Assembly (NCBI RefSeq): GCF_047470865.1
Contig: NZ_JAZDRH010000014.1
Span: 1-64,000, forward strand
DNA from: JAZDRH01 sp047470865
GTDB lineage: Bacteria; Pseudomonadota; Gammaproteobacteria; Pseudomonadales; Pseudomonadaceae
Reading direction: 5' to 3'
DNA: 64,000 bases
Shown here: positions 16,755 through 25,723 of the stretch, piece after piece
How the letters are laid out: the number at the start of each line of letters is the position of its first letter
Position numbering within the stretch: position 1 is the first letter of the stretch
Translations under genes and position numbers: made by a program
The notes under the pieces: generated by a model
Database searches by the model: none
The model's input: only the letters and a program-made list of their open reading frames with translations
What the model was told of the DNA's origin: nothing

Positions 16755-16781
16755 CTTGCATTTCACTAAGCGAGTCCGCAT
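16755..16781 (+). promoter_or_regulatory. Candidate heat-shock (sigma-32) promoter of lon
   Basis: CTTGCA (16755-16760) and CCGCAT (16776-16781) lie 15 bases apart, resembling CTTGAA-N13-15-CCCCAT. It sits between the clpX terminator and lon, and lon is a classical sigma-32 target. Each element has at least one mismatch. Confidence 0.35.
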
Positions 16782-16832
16782 CTTAGTTAGCAGATATTAA
16801 TTTTGTTTTTAAGCGTGCTGCTGAGTAACTAT

Positions 16833-19226
16833 ATGAATACAACAATTGATTTGCCTTTGTTGCCACTGCGCGATGTCGTGGTGTATCCACACGTAGTAAT
16901 GCCGTTATTTGTTGGTCGGCAAAAATCCATTGATGCCCTTGAGGCGGCAATGGCTGGCGAAAAACAAGTGCTTTTATTAGCTCAGAAAAATGCTGCAGAT
17001 GAAAACCCAAGTGCACAAGATTTATTTTCGATTGGCACAGTAGCTAACATACTGCAATTGCTAAAACTGCCTGATGGTACTGTTAAGGTCCTTGTTGAGG
17101 GGGCTGTGCGTGCTGAAGCGGTAGGCTTTTATGAAGAAAATAATGTCTGGCAAGCAGAGGCTCAAATTCTTGATGAAAGCGAAATCAGTGAAACTGAAAA
17201 ACAGGTGCTTAAACGCACGCTGTTAGAGCAATTTGAAACCTTTGCCAAAGGCACCAAAAAAGTACCTACAGAAACGCTAAATAGCATCCAAGAAATTGAT
17301 GATTTTAGTCATTTGATTGATAGTGTTGCCGCGCAAATGAGCCTGCGTTTAGAACAGAAACAGCAGGTGCTTGAAGCCTTACCTTGGGCTGAGCGTGTCG
17401 AGTTAATTTTAGGCTTCCTTGATACTGAGCTAGATCTTTTGCAAGTTGAGAAGCGCGTTCGTGGGCGTGTGAAAAAGCAAATGGAGAAAAGCCAGCGTGA
17501 GTACTACTTGAATGAGCAAATAAAAGCCATTCAAAAAGAGCTTAACGAGGGGGAAGATGGTCAAAGCGAACTTGATGAATTGACCGCCAAAATTGAACAA
17601 GCCGGTATGCCGGCAGAAGCTTTAAAGAAAGCACAGGCTGAGCTTAAAAAACTTCAACAGATGTCACCTATGTCAGCCGAAGCAACTGTGGTGCGTTCTT
17701 ATATTGATTGGTTGATCAATGTACCTTGGACAGCACAAAGTAAGGTTCGTCATGATTTAGCGCGAGCAGAAGCTATTTTAGATACGGACCATTATGGGCT
17801 TGAAGAGGTCAAAGAGCGCATTTTGGAGTATTTAGCGGTACAAAAACGCGTTAAAAAACTTAAAGGCCCTGTTCTGTGTCTTGTTGGTCCTCCAGGAGTA
17901 GGTAAAACCTCGTTAGCTGAATCTATTGCTAAGGCAACTAATCGTAAATATATTCGTATGGCGCTAGGTGGGGTTCGTGATGAGGCCGAAATTCGTGGTC
18001 ATCGCCGCACTTATATAGGTTCAATGCCAGGACGTATTATTCAGCGCTTAAGTAAGATTGGTGTTCGTAATCCACTGTTTTTGTTAGATGAAATTGACAA
18101 GATGGGGGCAGATATGCGCGGCGATCCATCTTCTGCCATGCTAGAAGTGTTGGATCCGGAACAAAATAATGCCTTCAATGATCACTATCTTGAAGTGGAC
18201 TACGATTTATCTGATGTGATGTTCGTCTGTACTGCCAACTCTATGAATATTCCACCAGCCTTACTGGATCGAATGGAGGTTATTCGTTTATCGGGCTATA
18301 CTGAAGACGAAAAGCTAAATATTGCGCAAAAATACCTTATAAGCAAACAAGTTCAGGCTAACGGTCTGAAAGAGGATGAAATAAAAATCACCTCAAGTGC
18401 TATTTTGGATATTATTCGTTATTACACGCGAGAAGCTGGCGTGCGCAATCTGGAGCGAGAAATCGCTAAAATTTGCCGTAAAGCAGTAAAAGAGCACGTT
18501 AGTCGCAAAAAAATGACCTTAACAGTTGATGCGGCTGGACTTGAGCATTATCTTGGGGTTCGTAAATACCACTACGGGCTAGCTGAAGAGCATGATCAGA
18601 TAGGTCAAGTAACAGGTTTGGCATGGACTCAAGTAGGAGGAGAACTACTCACTATTGAGTCGGCTGTAATCCCTGGAAAAGGTCAGCTGATTAAGACAGG
18701 ATCGTTAGGTGATGTCATGGTAGAGTCCATGACGGCCGCTCTAACCGTGGTACGCAGCCGGGCTAAGGCATTGGGGATTGAATCTGATTTCCATGAGAAA
18801 AAAGATATTCATCTACATATGCCAGAAGGCGCTGTACCTAAAGATGGACCAAGTGCTGGTATTGGTATGTGCACAGCCTTGGTTTCAGCGCTAACTGAAA
18901 TTCCTGTGCGCGCTGATGTTGCCATGACAGGTGAAATCACTTTGCGTGGACAAGTGTTAGCCATTGGTGGTTTGAAAGAAAAATTACTCGCAGCGCATCG
19001 CGGTGGTATTAAAACTGTTATCATTCCTGATGAAAATGTGCGTGATTTAAAAGAGATTCCAGCCAATATCAAGGCTGATTTAGAGATTAAGCCAGTAAAA
19101 TGGATTGACGAAGTCCTACAAATTGCGTTGCAATATGCACCAGAGCCTTTGGCAGACTCAACTGAGTTGGTAGCTAAAGACACTATCAAAAACGCAAAAT
19201 CCACTAAACGGATTAGTAGGCATTAA
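16833..19226 (+). CDS. lon: ATP-dependent Lon protease
   Basis: The 797-residue protein is Lon, the cytoplasmic AAA+ protease for damaged and regulatory proteins. It has an N-terminal substrate-binding domain (LPLLPLRDVVVYPHVV), an AAA+ domain with Walker A GPPGVGKT (from about residue 352) and LFLLDEIDKM, and a Ser-Lys protease domain with the catalytic Ser674 in DGPSAG and the Lys about 43 residues later. The ATG at 16833 gives the normal start; an upstream TTG in frame is not needed. Position after clpX and before hupB matches Pseudomonas and E. coli. Confidence 0.97.
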   Translation: MNTTIDLPLLPLRDVVVYPHVVMPLFVGRQKSIDALEAAMAGEKQVLLLAQKNAADENPSAQDLFSIGTVANILQLLKLPDGTVKVLVEGAVRAEAVGFYEENNVWQAEAQILDESEISETEKQVLKRTLLEQFETFAKGTKKVPTETLNSIQEIDDFSHLIDSVAAQMSLRLEQKQQVLEALPWAERVELILGFLDTELDLLQVEKRVRGRVKKQMEKSQREYYLNEQIKAIQKELNEGEDGQSELDELTAKIEQAGMPAEALKKAQAELKKLQQMSPMSAEATVVRSYIDWLINVPWTAQSKVRHDLARAEAILDTDHYGLEEVKERILEYLAVQKRVKKLKGPVLCLVGPPGVGKTSLAESIAKATNRKYIRMALGGVRDEAEIRGHRRTYIGSMPGRIIQRLSKIGVRNPLFLLDEIDKMGADMRGDPSSAMLEVLDPEQNNAFNDHYLEVDYDLSDVMFVCTANSMNIPPALLDRMEVIRLSGYTEDEKLNIAQKYLISKQVQANGLKEDEIKITSSAILDIIRYYTREAGVRNLEREIAKICRKAVKEHVSRKKMTLTVDAAGLEHYLGVRKYHYGLAEEHDQIGQVTGLAWTQVGGELLTIESAVIPGKGQLIKTGSLGDVMVESMTAALTVVRSRAKALGIESDFHEKKDIHLHMPEGAVPKDGPSAGIGMCTALVSALTEIPVRADVAMTGEITLRGQVLAIGGLKEKLLAAHRGGIKTVIIPDENVRDLKEIPANIKADLEIKPVKWIDEVLQIALQYAPEPLADSTELVAKDTIKNAKSTKRISRH

Positions 19227-19239
19227 TTTAAAGGGTTTG

Positions 19240-19269
19240 TTGACAACAAATTGATTGCCTTGCTATAAA
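19240..19269 (+). promoter_or_regulatory. Promoter of hupB
   Basis: A perfect TTGACA (19240-19245) and TATAAA (19264-19269) are 18 bases apart, about 85 bases before the hupB start: a strong sigma-70 promoter, in keeping with an abundant nucleoid protein. Confidence 0.75.
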
Positions 19270-19354
19270 GCACGCCAATGAGTTTGTGGTCACGAAAAAC
19301 AAACGCTTTGTTTGCACCAATTTTGAATTTTAATAGAGAGTAAGGGGACTTTAA

Positions 19355-19627
19355 GTGAACAAGTCTGAATTGATTGATGCCGTTGCAGCTTCTGCTGACA
19401 TTCCTAAAGCTGTAGCTGGCCGTGCGCTAGACGCAGTAATTGAGTCCATCACTGGTGCTCTAAAAGAAGGCGACTCAGTAGTATTGGTTGGCTTTGGTAC
19501 TTTCTCTGTAAAAGAGCGTGCAGCACGTACGGGTCGTAACCCACAAACTGGTGCAGAAATCCAAATTGCTGCAGCCAATGTTCCTGGCTTTAAAGCAGGT
19601 AAAGCATTGAAAGATGCCGTTAACTAA
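19355..19627 (+). CDS. hupB: DNA-binding protein HU-beta
   Basis: The 90-residue protein is HU: MNKSELIDAVAASADI opening, the GFGTFSVKERAARTGRNPQTG beta-arm segment with the intercalating Pro in RNPQTG, and the FKAGKALKDAVN end. HU dimers bend and compact DNA. It uses a GTG start with AAGGGGA upstream. The gene has a strong promoter and its own terminator, and sits between lon and ppiD as in related bacteria. Confidence 0.97.
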   Translation: MNKSELIDAVAASADIPKAVAGRALDAVIESITGALKEGDSVVLVGFGTFSVKERAARTGRNPQTGAEIQIAAANVPGFKAGKALKDAVN

Positions 19628-19690
19628 TTAAAGTTAACACTAAGAAACGAGAGCAACGCGCTCAGGGGTATTTGCCCACGTTTCAATGAC

Positions 19691-19723
19691 AGAAGGGCGC
19701 ATCTATGATGCGCCTTTCTTTTA
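19691..19723 (+). terminator. Terminator after hupB
   Basis: AGAAGGGCGCAT-CTATG-ATGCGCCTTTCT followed by TTTT; about 10 bp of stem with one mismatch. Confidence 0.8.
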
Positions 19724-19774
19724 TGGACTTTATTCATTGATGCAGAGTCAGTTGCGACTTACTTCGGGGGATGC

Positions 19775-21646
19775 ATGCTGCAAGATATTAGAGACAACGC
19801 GACGGGTTGGATCTCAAAGACAATTATTGGTGTCATTATCGTACTGTTTGCGTTGACAGGTTTTGAAGCTATTTTCCAGTCAGCAAGTACTAGCAACTTA
19901 GCAGCAAAAGTAAACGGTGAAGAAATTTCGCGTAACGAGCTGCAGCAAGCAATGGATAGACAGCGTCGCCAAATGGCACAGCAATATGGCGATCAGATAG
20001 ATATTGCTAATATTGATGACAAGATTATTCGTCAGGCAGCGTTAGAAACGCTAATTGCTCAACGATTGCTTGCACAAGCAACAGCTAATGCTGGCTTTGC
20101 TGTCTCGCAAGAAATTGTGAATGCCCATATTATTGCAACACCCAATTTTCAGATTGATGGAAAGTATAACCAAGATCTTTACATTCAGCTTGTTTCTCAG
20201 GCCGGATATACACCAGCTCAATACCAGAAACTATTAGCTTCAGATCTCGTTGAGAGTCAGTTAAAAGCAGCAATATCAGGCGCTACCTTTATTACAGATG
20301 CGCAAATTAAAACCTTATTGCGACTCAATGAGCAAACGCGTGATTTTGCTTTTGCTATTGTGCCGCAAGTGAAAACGGTAACTGTGACAGAGGCAGAGAT
20401 TGCAGACTACTATCAGGCCAACACATCGGATTTCATGAGTCCAGAGCAGGCTGTTGTAGAGTATGTCCAGCTAAATAAAAGCCAATTCGCTAATACTGTA
20501 AAAGTGACGGATGAACAGCTACAAGCTCAGTATGCCAAAGAAATTGCCAACTTAGCTGAACAACGTCGTGCAGCGCATATCTTGATTGAAGTAAATGACA
20601 CCGTTGATGATGCAACAGCTAAAGCAAAAGCCTTAGATCTAGAGAAGCGTATTGCTGCTGGCGAAGATTTTACGGCATTAGCAAAGGCAAATTCAGATGA
20701 TTTAGGTTCTTCATTGGAAGGTGGTGATCTAGGTTATGCTGGACCTGGTGTGTATGATGCTGCTTTTGAAAAAGCGTTGTTTGCATTAAAAGAAGGTGAA
20801 GTTTCTAAGCCAGTACGTGGTGACTATGGCTGGCATATCATTAAGTTGACTGATATTAGCACGCCAGAGGTGCCAAGCTTTGAATCACTAAAGGCGAAGA
20901 TGACCGCAGAAGTTTCAGCACAGCAAGTTGAGCAAAAATTTGTTGAGCAAAGCAAGTTGTTGGCTGAAAAAGCCTATGAGTCATCGGGTGACTTACAGCA
21001 ATTGGCACAAGAGTTAGAACTAACAGTTGAAGTCTCGGAGCCTGTTTCTCGTCAAGGTTTAGTAGAAGGTGTTTTTGCGAATAAGAAAGTACAACAGGCT
21101 GTATTTAGCGAGGAAGTACTTGAAAATGGAATGAATAGCGACCTTATCGAACTTGATCCTGAAACTGTGCTTGTGTTACGTGTTAAACAACATATTCAAT
21201 CTAAGCAGCTTGAGCTTGCAGAAGTAGCCGAAAATATTAAGCAAAAGCTTATGTTTGAAAAAGGCACTGAACAAGCCAAAGAGCAAGGTGCTAAATTAAT
21301 TACTCAGCTCAAAGAAGGTCAAGCAGCAGATTTATCTTGGACTGAAAAACCCGCTGCAGGTCGAGGAGAGAGCTCAGTTGATCCAAAAGTTGTGCAAGCT
21401 CTGTTTCGCATGCCAAAACCTATAGAAGGTAAGGCTAGTTATCATGGTCTAAGTTTAGCTAATGGTGACTTTGCTATTATTCGTTTAAGCAAGGTCAATG
21501 AAAGTGATACTGAGCTTTCTGCTGAAGAATTATCTATGGCCAGAAAAATATTAGGCTCACGTGCAGCAGAGACTGCATTTACAACTTACCTTGAGCAATT
21601 ACGGGCTGATGCAAAAATTGAAATTTTTGACGAAGACGATGCTTAA
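19775..21646 (+). CDS. ppiD: Periplasmic folding chaperone PpiD
   Basis: The 623-residue protein is PpiD: a short cytoplasmic N-terminus (MLQDIRDNATGWISK), one membrane anchor (about 16-36), a SurA-like N-terminal chaperone region, and a parvulin (PPIC) domain around 260-365 (AAHILIEV, GGDLGYAGPG, GDYGWHIIKL). PpiD sits at the SecYEG exit in the inner membrane and helps outer-membrane and periplasmic proteins fold. A second degenerate parvulin-like repeat probably follows. It is the last gene of the tig-to-ppiD cluster and ends at a strong terminator. Confidence 0.95.
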   Translation: MLQDIRDNATGWISKTIIGVIIVLFALTGFEAIFQSASTSNLAAKVNGEEISRNELQQAMDRQRRQMAQQYGDQIDIANIDDKIIRQAALETLIAQRLLAQATANAGFAVSQEIVNAHIIATPNFQIDGKYNQDLYIQLVSQAGYTPAQYQKLLASDLVESQLKAAISGATFITDAQIKTLLRLNEQTRDFAFAIVPQVKTVTVTEAEIADYYQANTSDFMSPEQAVVEYVQLNKSQFANTVKVTDEQLQAQYAKEIANLAEQRRAAHILIEVNDTVDDATAKAKALDLEKRIAAGEDFTALAKANSDDLGSSLEGGDLGYAGPGVYDAAFEKALFALKEGEVSKPVRGDYGWHIIKLTDISTPEVPSFESLKAKMTAEVSAQQVEQKFVEQSKLLAEKAYESSGDLQQLAQELELTVEVSEPVSRQGLVEGVFANKKVQQAVFSEEVLENGMNSDLIELDPETVLVLRVKQHIQSKQLELAEVAENIKQKLMFEKGTEQAKEQGAKLITQLKEGQAADLSWTEKPAAGRGESSVDPKVVQALFRMPKPIEGKASYHGLSLANGDFAIIRLSKVNESDTELSAEELSMARKILGSRAAETAFTTYLEQLRADAKIEIFDEDDA

Positions 21647-21657
21647 CGCCTAATGCT

Positions 21658-21689
21658 AAAAACCCTTGCACAAATGCAAGGGTTTTTTT
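21658..21689. terminator. Bidirectional terminator between ppiD and DAHP synthase
   Basis: A 10-bp perfect stem (AACCCTTGCA-CAAA-TGCAAGGGTT) is flanked by A-run and T-run, serving both convergent genes. Confidence 0.88.
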
Positions 21690-21726
21690 ATACCTGTAAT
21701 TTTTGTTTAGAGAATATAAGTAGCGC

Positions 21727-23055
21727 TTAACGCTTTAATTCATCAGCAATAGCAAATGCTAGCTCCAGCGCTTGATCAGCGTTTAAACGTGGGTCGCAAT
21801 GTGTATGGTAGCGATCAGCTAAGTTATCTTCACTAATTAGCTTAGTACCACCAATGCACTCAGTAACGTTTTGTCCTGTCATTTCTATATGCACACCGCC
21901 TGCATAAGTACCTTCTGCACGATGAATTGCAAAAAAGCTTCTTACCTCATGCATGATGCTGGCAAAGTCGCGCGTTTTGTAGCCATTAGAAGATTTGATG
22001 GTATTGCCATGCATAGGATCTGTACTCCAAAGTACATTGCGACCTTCATCTTTCACTCTACGCAACAATTGTGGTAGGTGTTTATCTACGTTGGCCGCGC
22101 CCATGCGTACTATTAGATTCAAGCGTCCAGGGTCATTATTAGGGTTGAGTACATCAATTAATTGAATAAGCTCATCAAGCTGCATGCTTGGCCCAACCTT
22201 CACGCCAATGGGGTTGTACACACCGCGTAGAAATTCTACATGTGCCCCATCAAGTTGCCGAGTACGATCACCAATCCAAAGCATATGAGCACTACAGGCA
22301 TAATAATCGCCAGTGAGGCTATCACGGCGAGTTAGAGCTTCTTCGTAGTTCAAGAGCAGCGCTTCATGGGCGGTGAACACATCAGCTTCACGCAGTTGAG
22401 GCGCGTTACCTAAGCCACATGCACGAATAAAGGCTAAAGACTGTTCAATACGCTCAGATAACTCACCATATTTTGCACTAAGCTGAGCGTTTTCAATAAA
22501 ATCTAGATTCCAGCGATGCAATTGCTGTAAATCAGCAAAACCACCGCTAGCAAAGGCACGTAATAGATTTAAAGAAGCCGTAGATTGGTGGTAAGCCTGT
22601 AATAAACGTGAAGGATCTGCTCTGCGTGCTTGTTGCGTAAACTCAATAGCGTTGACAATATCACCGCGATAGGCAGGTAAAGTGATGCCATTAATGGTTT
22701 CGTTATCACTTGAGCGAGGTTTAGCAAACTGTCCTGCCATGCGTCCTACTTTGACAATAGGGCAGCCAGCAGCAAAAGTCATTACCACAGCCATTTGTAG
22801 TAAGACTTTAAAGGTATCGCGAATTTTTCCCGCAGAAAACTCTGCAAAGCTTTCAGCGCAATCACCGCCTTGTAATAAAAAAGCTCTGCCTTGGGTTACC
22901 TCAGCAAAGGCATGGCGTAACTGGCGAGCCTCACCTGCAAAGACTAAAGGTGGAAAGCTAGCTATTTGCTGCTCTACTTGGGCAAGCGCTACTTGGTCTA
23001 AATAAGTAGGTTGTTGCTGTATTGGAAAACTACGCCAGCTATTAGGGCTCCACAT
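21727..23055 (-). CDS. Class II (plant-type) DAHP synthase
   Basis: The 442-residue protein is a class II 3-deoxy-7-phosphoheptulonate synthase, the first step of the shikimate pathway (phosphoenolpyruvate plus erythrose 4-phosphate). Family hallmarks: LLQGGDCAESF (about 60-70, with the metal-binding Cys), KVGRMAGQFAKPRS, STDPMHGNT, GGVHIEMTGQNVTEC and CDPRLN. These are unrelated in sequence to the AroF/G/H class I enzymes. Pseudomonads carry such enzymes both for general aromatic synthesis and in phenazine clusters; no phenazine genes are nearby, so the housekeeping role is more likely. It is monocistronic. Confidence 0.92.
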   Translation of the reverse strand: MWSPNSWRSFPIQQQPTYLDQVALAQVEQQIASFPPLVFAGEARQLRHAFAEVTQGRAFLLQGGDCAESFAEFSAGKIRDTFKVLLQMAVVMTFAAGCPIVKVGRMAGQFAKPRSSDNETINGITLPAYRGDIVNAIEFTQQARRADPSRLLQAYHQSTASLNLLRAFASGGFADLQQLHRWNLDFIENAQLSAKYGELSERIEQSLAFIRACGLGNAPQLREADVFTAHEALLLNYEEALTRRDSLTGDYYACSAHMLWIGDRTRQLDGAHVEFLRGVYNPIGVKVGPSMQLDELIQLIDVLNPNNDPGRLNLIVRMGAANVDKHLPQLLRRVKDEGRNVLWSTDPMHGNTIKSSNGYKTRDFASIMHEVRSFFAIHRAEGTYAGGVHIEMTGQNVTECIGGTKLISEDNLADRYHTHCDPRLNADQALELAFAIADELKR

Positions 23056-23162
23056 GCCAAACTCTCTATCGTCCAGATCTGTATAAAAAAGCTATCCTAA
23101 CAGCAAATTAGTGTTAACTTATTGCTTGTTTTATAACTTTTGTCTATTTCTTTAGGTTGGCA

Positions 23163-23942
23163 TTGATTGTCGTGCAAAATCCCTCTCAAGAACATCTTAT
23201 TATTGAAAAAAATGATAGCTATGGGCGTATTCGTGTTGTGGAGCAAGGGGCTTATCGTTACCTTGAGTTTGGTGATGAAGTAGAGCAAAGCTGTTATTTG
23301 AAAAAACATCCAACTTGGCTCGAGTACGACTATACGCGCGCTATGTTATTAGGCGCGTTGAATGCCCAGCAGCCAGCTTCTGCGCTTTTTCTGGGTTTAG
23401 GTGCTGGTAGCTTAACAAATGCGTGCTTAAGTGCTTTACCGCTGGAAAAGGCTCAGGTGGTTGAGTTACGCCAGTTAGTGCTTGAGTTAGCTCAGGAGTA
23501 TATGGACTTTACGCCAGATCAACGGGTTGAAATTATTATTGGTGATGCGCTTGAGCAATTACCAAAGTTAACTAATACTGATCTGATTTTTATGGATTTG
23601 TATACCGATACTGGGCCTTCGGCAGCGCATTTAGCCAAGCGATTTTTACAAAGTTGCCAAGCCAAGCTGAATGAAGGCGGCTGGTTGATTATCAACCAAT
23701 GGGGCCTGCCTAACGGTGAGCCTTTAGGTATCGAGTTATTTAATGAGGTATTTGCAGGACACTTTTGGCAGTGTCCTTTACAGGAAGGAAATGTGGTGCT
23801 TTGGGTGCCAGCGCGGCAAACGCAGCATTTAGATTTAAAAGCACTATCAGATAAAATAGAATATATACAGGCAGAGTTAGGCTTTACTTTAGATTATTTG
23901 CTAGAGCAGGTTATTTCACCCAAAAACCAACCTTCAAAATAA
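23163..23942 (+). CDS. Spermidine synthase-like SAM-fold protein
   Basis: The 259-residue protein has the polyamine synthase/methyltransferase Rossmann fold: LFLGLGAGSL (SAM loop), VVELRQLVLELA (acidic residue binding ribose), IIGDALEQL, then DLIFMDLYTD where SpeE would have its catalytic Asp pair. The N-terminal beta domain is short, as in the SpeE-like proteins of unknown function found widely in proteobacteria. No speD is nearby, so true spermidine synthase activity is not supported. The start codon appears to be TTG (23163, six bases after AGG); a TTG at 23157 and a GTG at 23172 are alternatives. Confidence 0.75.
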   Translation: MIVVQNPSQEHLIIEKNDSYGRIRVVEQGAYRYLEFGDEVEQSCYLKKHPTWLEYDYTRAMLLGALNAQQPASALFLGLGAGSLTNACLSALPLEKAQVVELRQLVLELAQEYMDFTPDQRVEIIIGDALEQLPKLTNTDLIFMDLYTDTGPSAAHLAKRFLQSCQAKLNEGGWLIINQWGLPNGEPLGIELFNEVFAGHFWQCPLQEGNVVLWVPARQTQHLDLKALSDKIEYIQAELGFTLDYLLEQVISPKNQPSK

Positions 23943-23974
23943 AAGCCCCAAAAAGTTAGTCCAACTTTTTGGGG
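23939..23974 (-). terminator. Terminator after sodC
   Basis: A 12-bp perfect stem (CCCCAAAAAGTT and AACTTTTTGGGG) around a 5-base loop. The T-rich tail (CTTTTATTTT) is on the minus strand, so it serves sodC, but it also ends the convergent SpeE-like gene. Confidence 0.75.
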
Positions 23975-24002
23975 TAGTTCATATTAGGTGCTGGTGCTTG
24001 GA

Positions 24003-24533
24003 TTATTGGATAACACCGCAGGCCATACGAGCTCCACCACCGCCTAAGGCTTCAGGTTGATCAGAGAAGTTATCTCCGCCTGCATGTACCATAATGGCTT
24101 TGCCTTTTAATTGCTCAATAGATTTAAGGCGAGGCGCTAGTACAGGGTAGTTGGCGACACCTTGCTGATTAACAACCAAGCTAGGTAGGTCGCCTAAGTG
24201 ACCTTTGCTGTCAAATGGGCCTAAATGCACGCCTGTATTTTCAGGATCAAAATGCCCGCCTGCTTTTAAAGCAGCGACAGCTTTACCTTCTTTTTCATCA
24301 GGATCGCATGAACCATTCGCATGGATATGAAAACCGTGCACACCGTTTGCAGGTAAACCTTTTAAATTCGGTGTGAACAGTAAGCCAAACTCGGTTTCGC
24401 TGATGGTAATACTGCCAAGGCTTTGTCCAGCACCTGTGGCCAGTGCTTCATTAATGCTAACAGTTGTCTCAGCAGCATAGGCATTGCCCATGGCAAACAA
24501 ACTAATAAGGCATAACGCTTTTAACTTCATCAT
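24003..24533 (-). CDS. sodC: Periplasmic Cu/Zn superoxide dismutase
   Basis: The 176-residue precursor starts at 24533 (GGGA five bases upstream) and has a clear signal peptide ending at NAYA-AET. The mature enzyme dismutates superoxide in the periplasm. Metal ligands are visible: HGFHIH, GGHFDP, HLGPFDSKGHLGDLP and the late AIMVHAGGDNFSD; the Cys of GSCDP and of ARMACGVI should form the conserved disulfide. The GGGGARMACG end is the family signature. A longer open frame upstream is not used. It follows a crotonase gene by about 87 bases. Confidence 0.93.
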   Translation of the reverse strand: MMKLKALCLISLFAMGNAYAAETTVSINEALATGAGQSLGSITISETEFGLLFTPNLKGLPANGVHGFHIHANGSCDPDEKEGKAVAALKAGGHFDPENTGVHLGPFDSKGHLGDLPSLVVNQQGVANYPVLAPRLKSIEQLKGKAIMVHAGGDNFSDQPEALGGGGARMACGVIQ

Positions 24534-24620
24534 TAAAGTCCCACTGTTGAGTAAAACGCTATGCTCAAACGAGATTTGGAAAAAAGCAATGCCTATAATA
24601 AAACAACATGAACTGGGCAA

Positions 24621-25310
24621 CTATCCAAAATGTTTCTTATCCAGCTCAATCGCTTGATCTAGGCGTTGTAATAATTCATGGCGCGTTTTTAGCTTAGTCT
24701 CATGATGAGCGCGCATATTCAGCTGTTTACATTGCTTAGCGACTGTAATCGCTGTTTCTGCTAGCGCTTCAGGCGCCACTACTAGGTCAAGAAAGCCAGC
24801 GCTAATAGCGGCTACAGGACTAAACATTTCAGCATTATTTACCGCTCGCTGGAAGGCTGGCTTGGTTAAACGATCTTTGGCTAATTCAATGCCTGCATAA
24901 TGCATAGCCATACCAATTTGGACTTCATTTAGACCAATTTTAAAATCACCTTCGATACCAATGCGATAATCAGTTGCCAGTAGCAAAAAGGCACCTTTTG
25001 CAATGGCATGACCAGAGCAGGCGGCAATAACAGGATAAGGGTGGGCTAATAAGCGACGGGTTAAGGCGCTACCTTGACTGACTAAATTAAGTGCATTTTC
25101 AGGGCCTGACATCATCACTTTCAAATCATAACCGCCAGATAGAATACCAGCTTGGCCTGTAATAATAACAACCGCTTTGTCTATTTCTGCTTGGTCAAGG
25201 TGAAGGTGGAATTGTTTAATCAGTTCAGGTGAAATGGCGTTCACTTTGCCATTATTGAGCGTTAAAGTGGCAATACCATCAGTTAATTGATAAGAAATTA
25301 AGTCAGTCAT
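24621..25310 (-). CDS. Enoyl-CoA hydratase/isomerase (crotonase) family protein
   Basis: The 229-residue protein is a crotonase-fold enzyme, with the oxyanion-hole segments SGGYDL and the AIAKGAFLLLATDYRIG helix. Of the two catalytic Glu of true hydratases, the first position (equivalent to Glu144) is Leu while the second (Glu in IGLNEVQIG) remains, which fits isomerase-like or other crotonase chemistry rather than classic hydration. The ATG at 25310 is chosen because AAGGA lies 7 bases upstream; the in-frame extension is not supported. It acts on an acyl-CoA in the cytoplasm; the substrate is unknown. Confidence 0.85.
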   Translation of the reverse strand: MTDLISYQLTDGIATLTLNNGKVNAISPELIKQFHLHLDQAEIDKAVVIITGQAGILSGGYDLKVMMSGPENALNLVSQGSALTRRLLAHPYPVIAACSGHAIAKGAFLLLATDYRIGIEGDFKIGLNEVQIGMAMHYAGIELAKDRLTKPAFQRAVNNAEMFSPVAAISAGFLDLVVAPEALAETAITVAKQCKQLNMRAHHETKLKTRHELLQRLDQAIELDKKHFG

Positions 25311-25463
25311 CTTGCTATCCTTATTGTTTGATGAATGAAACATACCTAGGCAAAGCATGGAGGTAAAGCGTTAAAGCTGACTTTAAAGTCACACTTTATG
25401 CAATTCTATAGCCTAAAACTGCACATTAAGGGACAATAACGACTTGCTTTGGAGTAATCTTAT

Positions 25464-25703
25464 ATGAATTTAGTGGAAGATAAACTATTAGATGCCAGCG
25501 GCTTGTTTTGTCCTGAGCCTGTCATGCTGCTGCATAATGCAGTGCGTGAGCTACACGCTGGACAATTATTAAAGGTAGTAGCTACGGATCCCTCAACGCA
25601 ACGTGATATTCCAAAGTTTTGTACTTTTCTAGGGCATGAACTCATCACTCAGCAAGTGCAAGAGGGGCAGTACAGCTATTGGATTCGTAAAAAACAGGCT
25701 TAG
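25464..25703 (+). CDS. tusA: TusA-like sulfurtransferase
   Basis: The 79-residue protein matches TusA/SirA: the LDASGLFCPEPVM motif with the persulfide Cys at residue 16 and the CPxP signature, then the DPSTQRDIPKFC strand-helix and a C-terminal YSYWIRKK strand. TusA accepts sulfur from IscS and passes it along the relay for tRNA 2-thiouridine, and affects molybdenum cofactor. Length is typical. It lies 20 bases before nadK on the same strand and may be co-transcribed. Confidence 0.9.
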   Translation: MNLVEDKLLDASGLFCPEPVMLLHNAVRELHAGQLLKVVATDPSTQRDIPKFCTFLGHELITQQVQEGQYSYWIRKKQA

Positions 25704-25723
25704 AGGTAAGCTCAGAGGACGCT

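Noticed and set aside
23163..23942. True spermidine synthase (speE)
   Set aside because: The protein is shorter at the N-terminus, the catalytic segment differs and no speD is adjacent; SpeE-like protein is the safer name.
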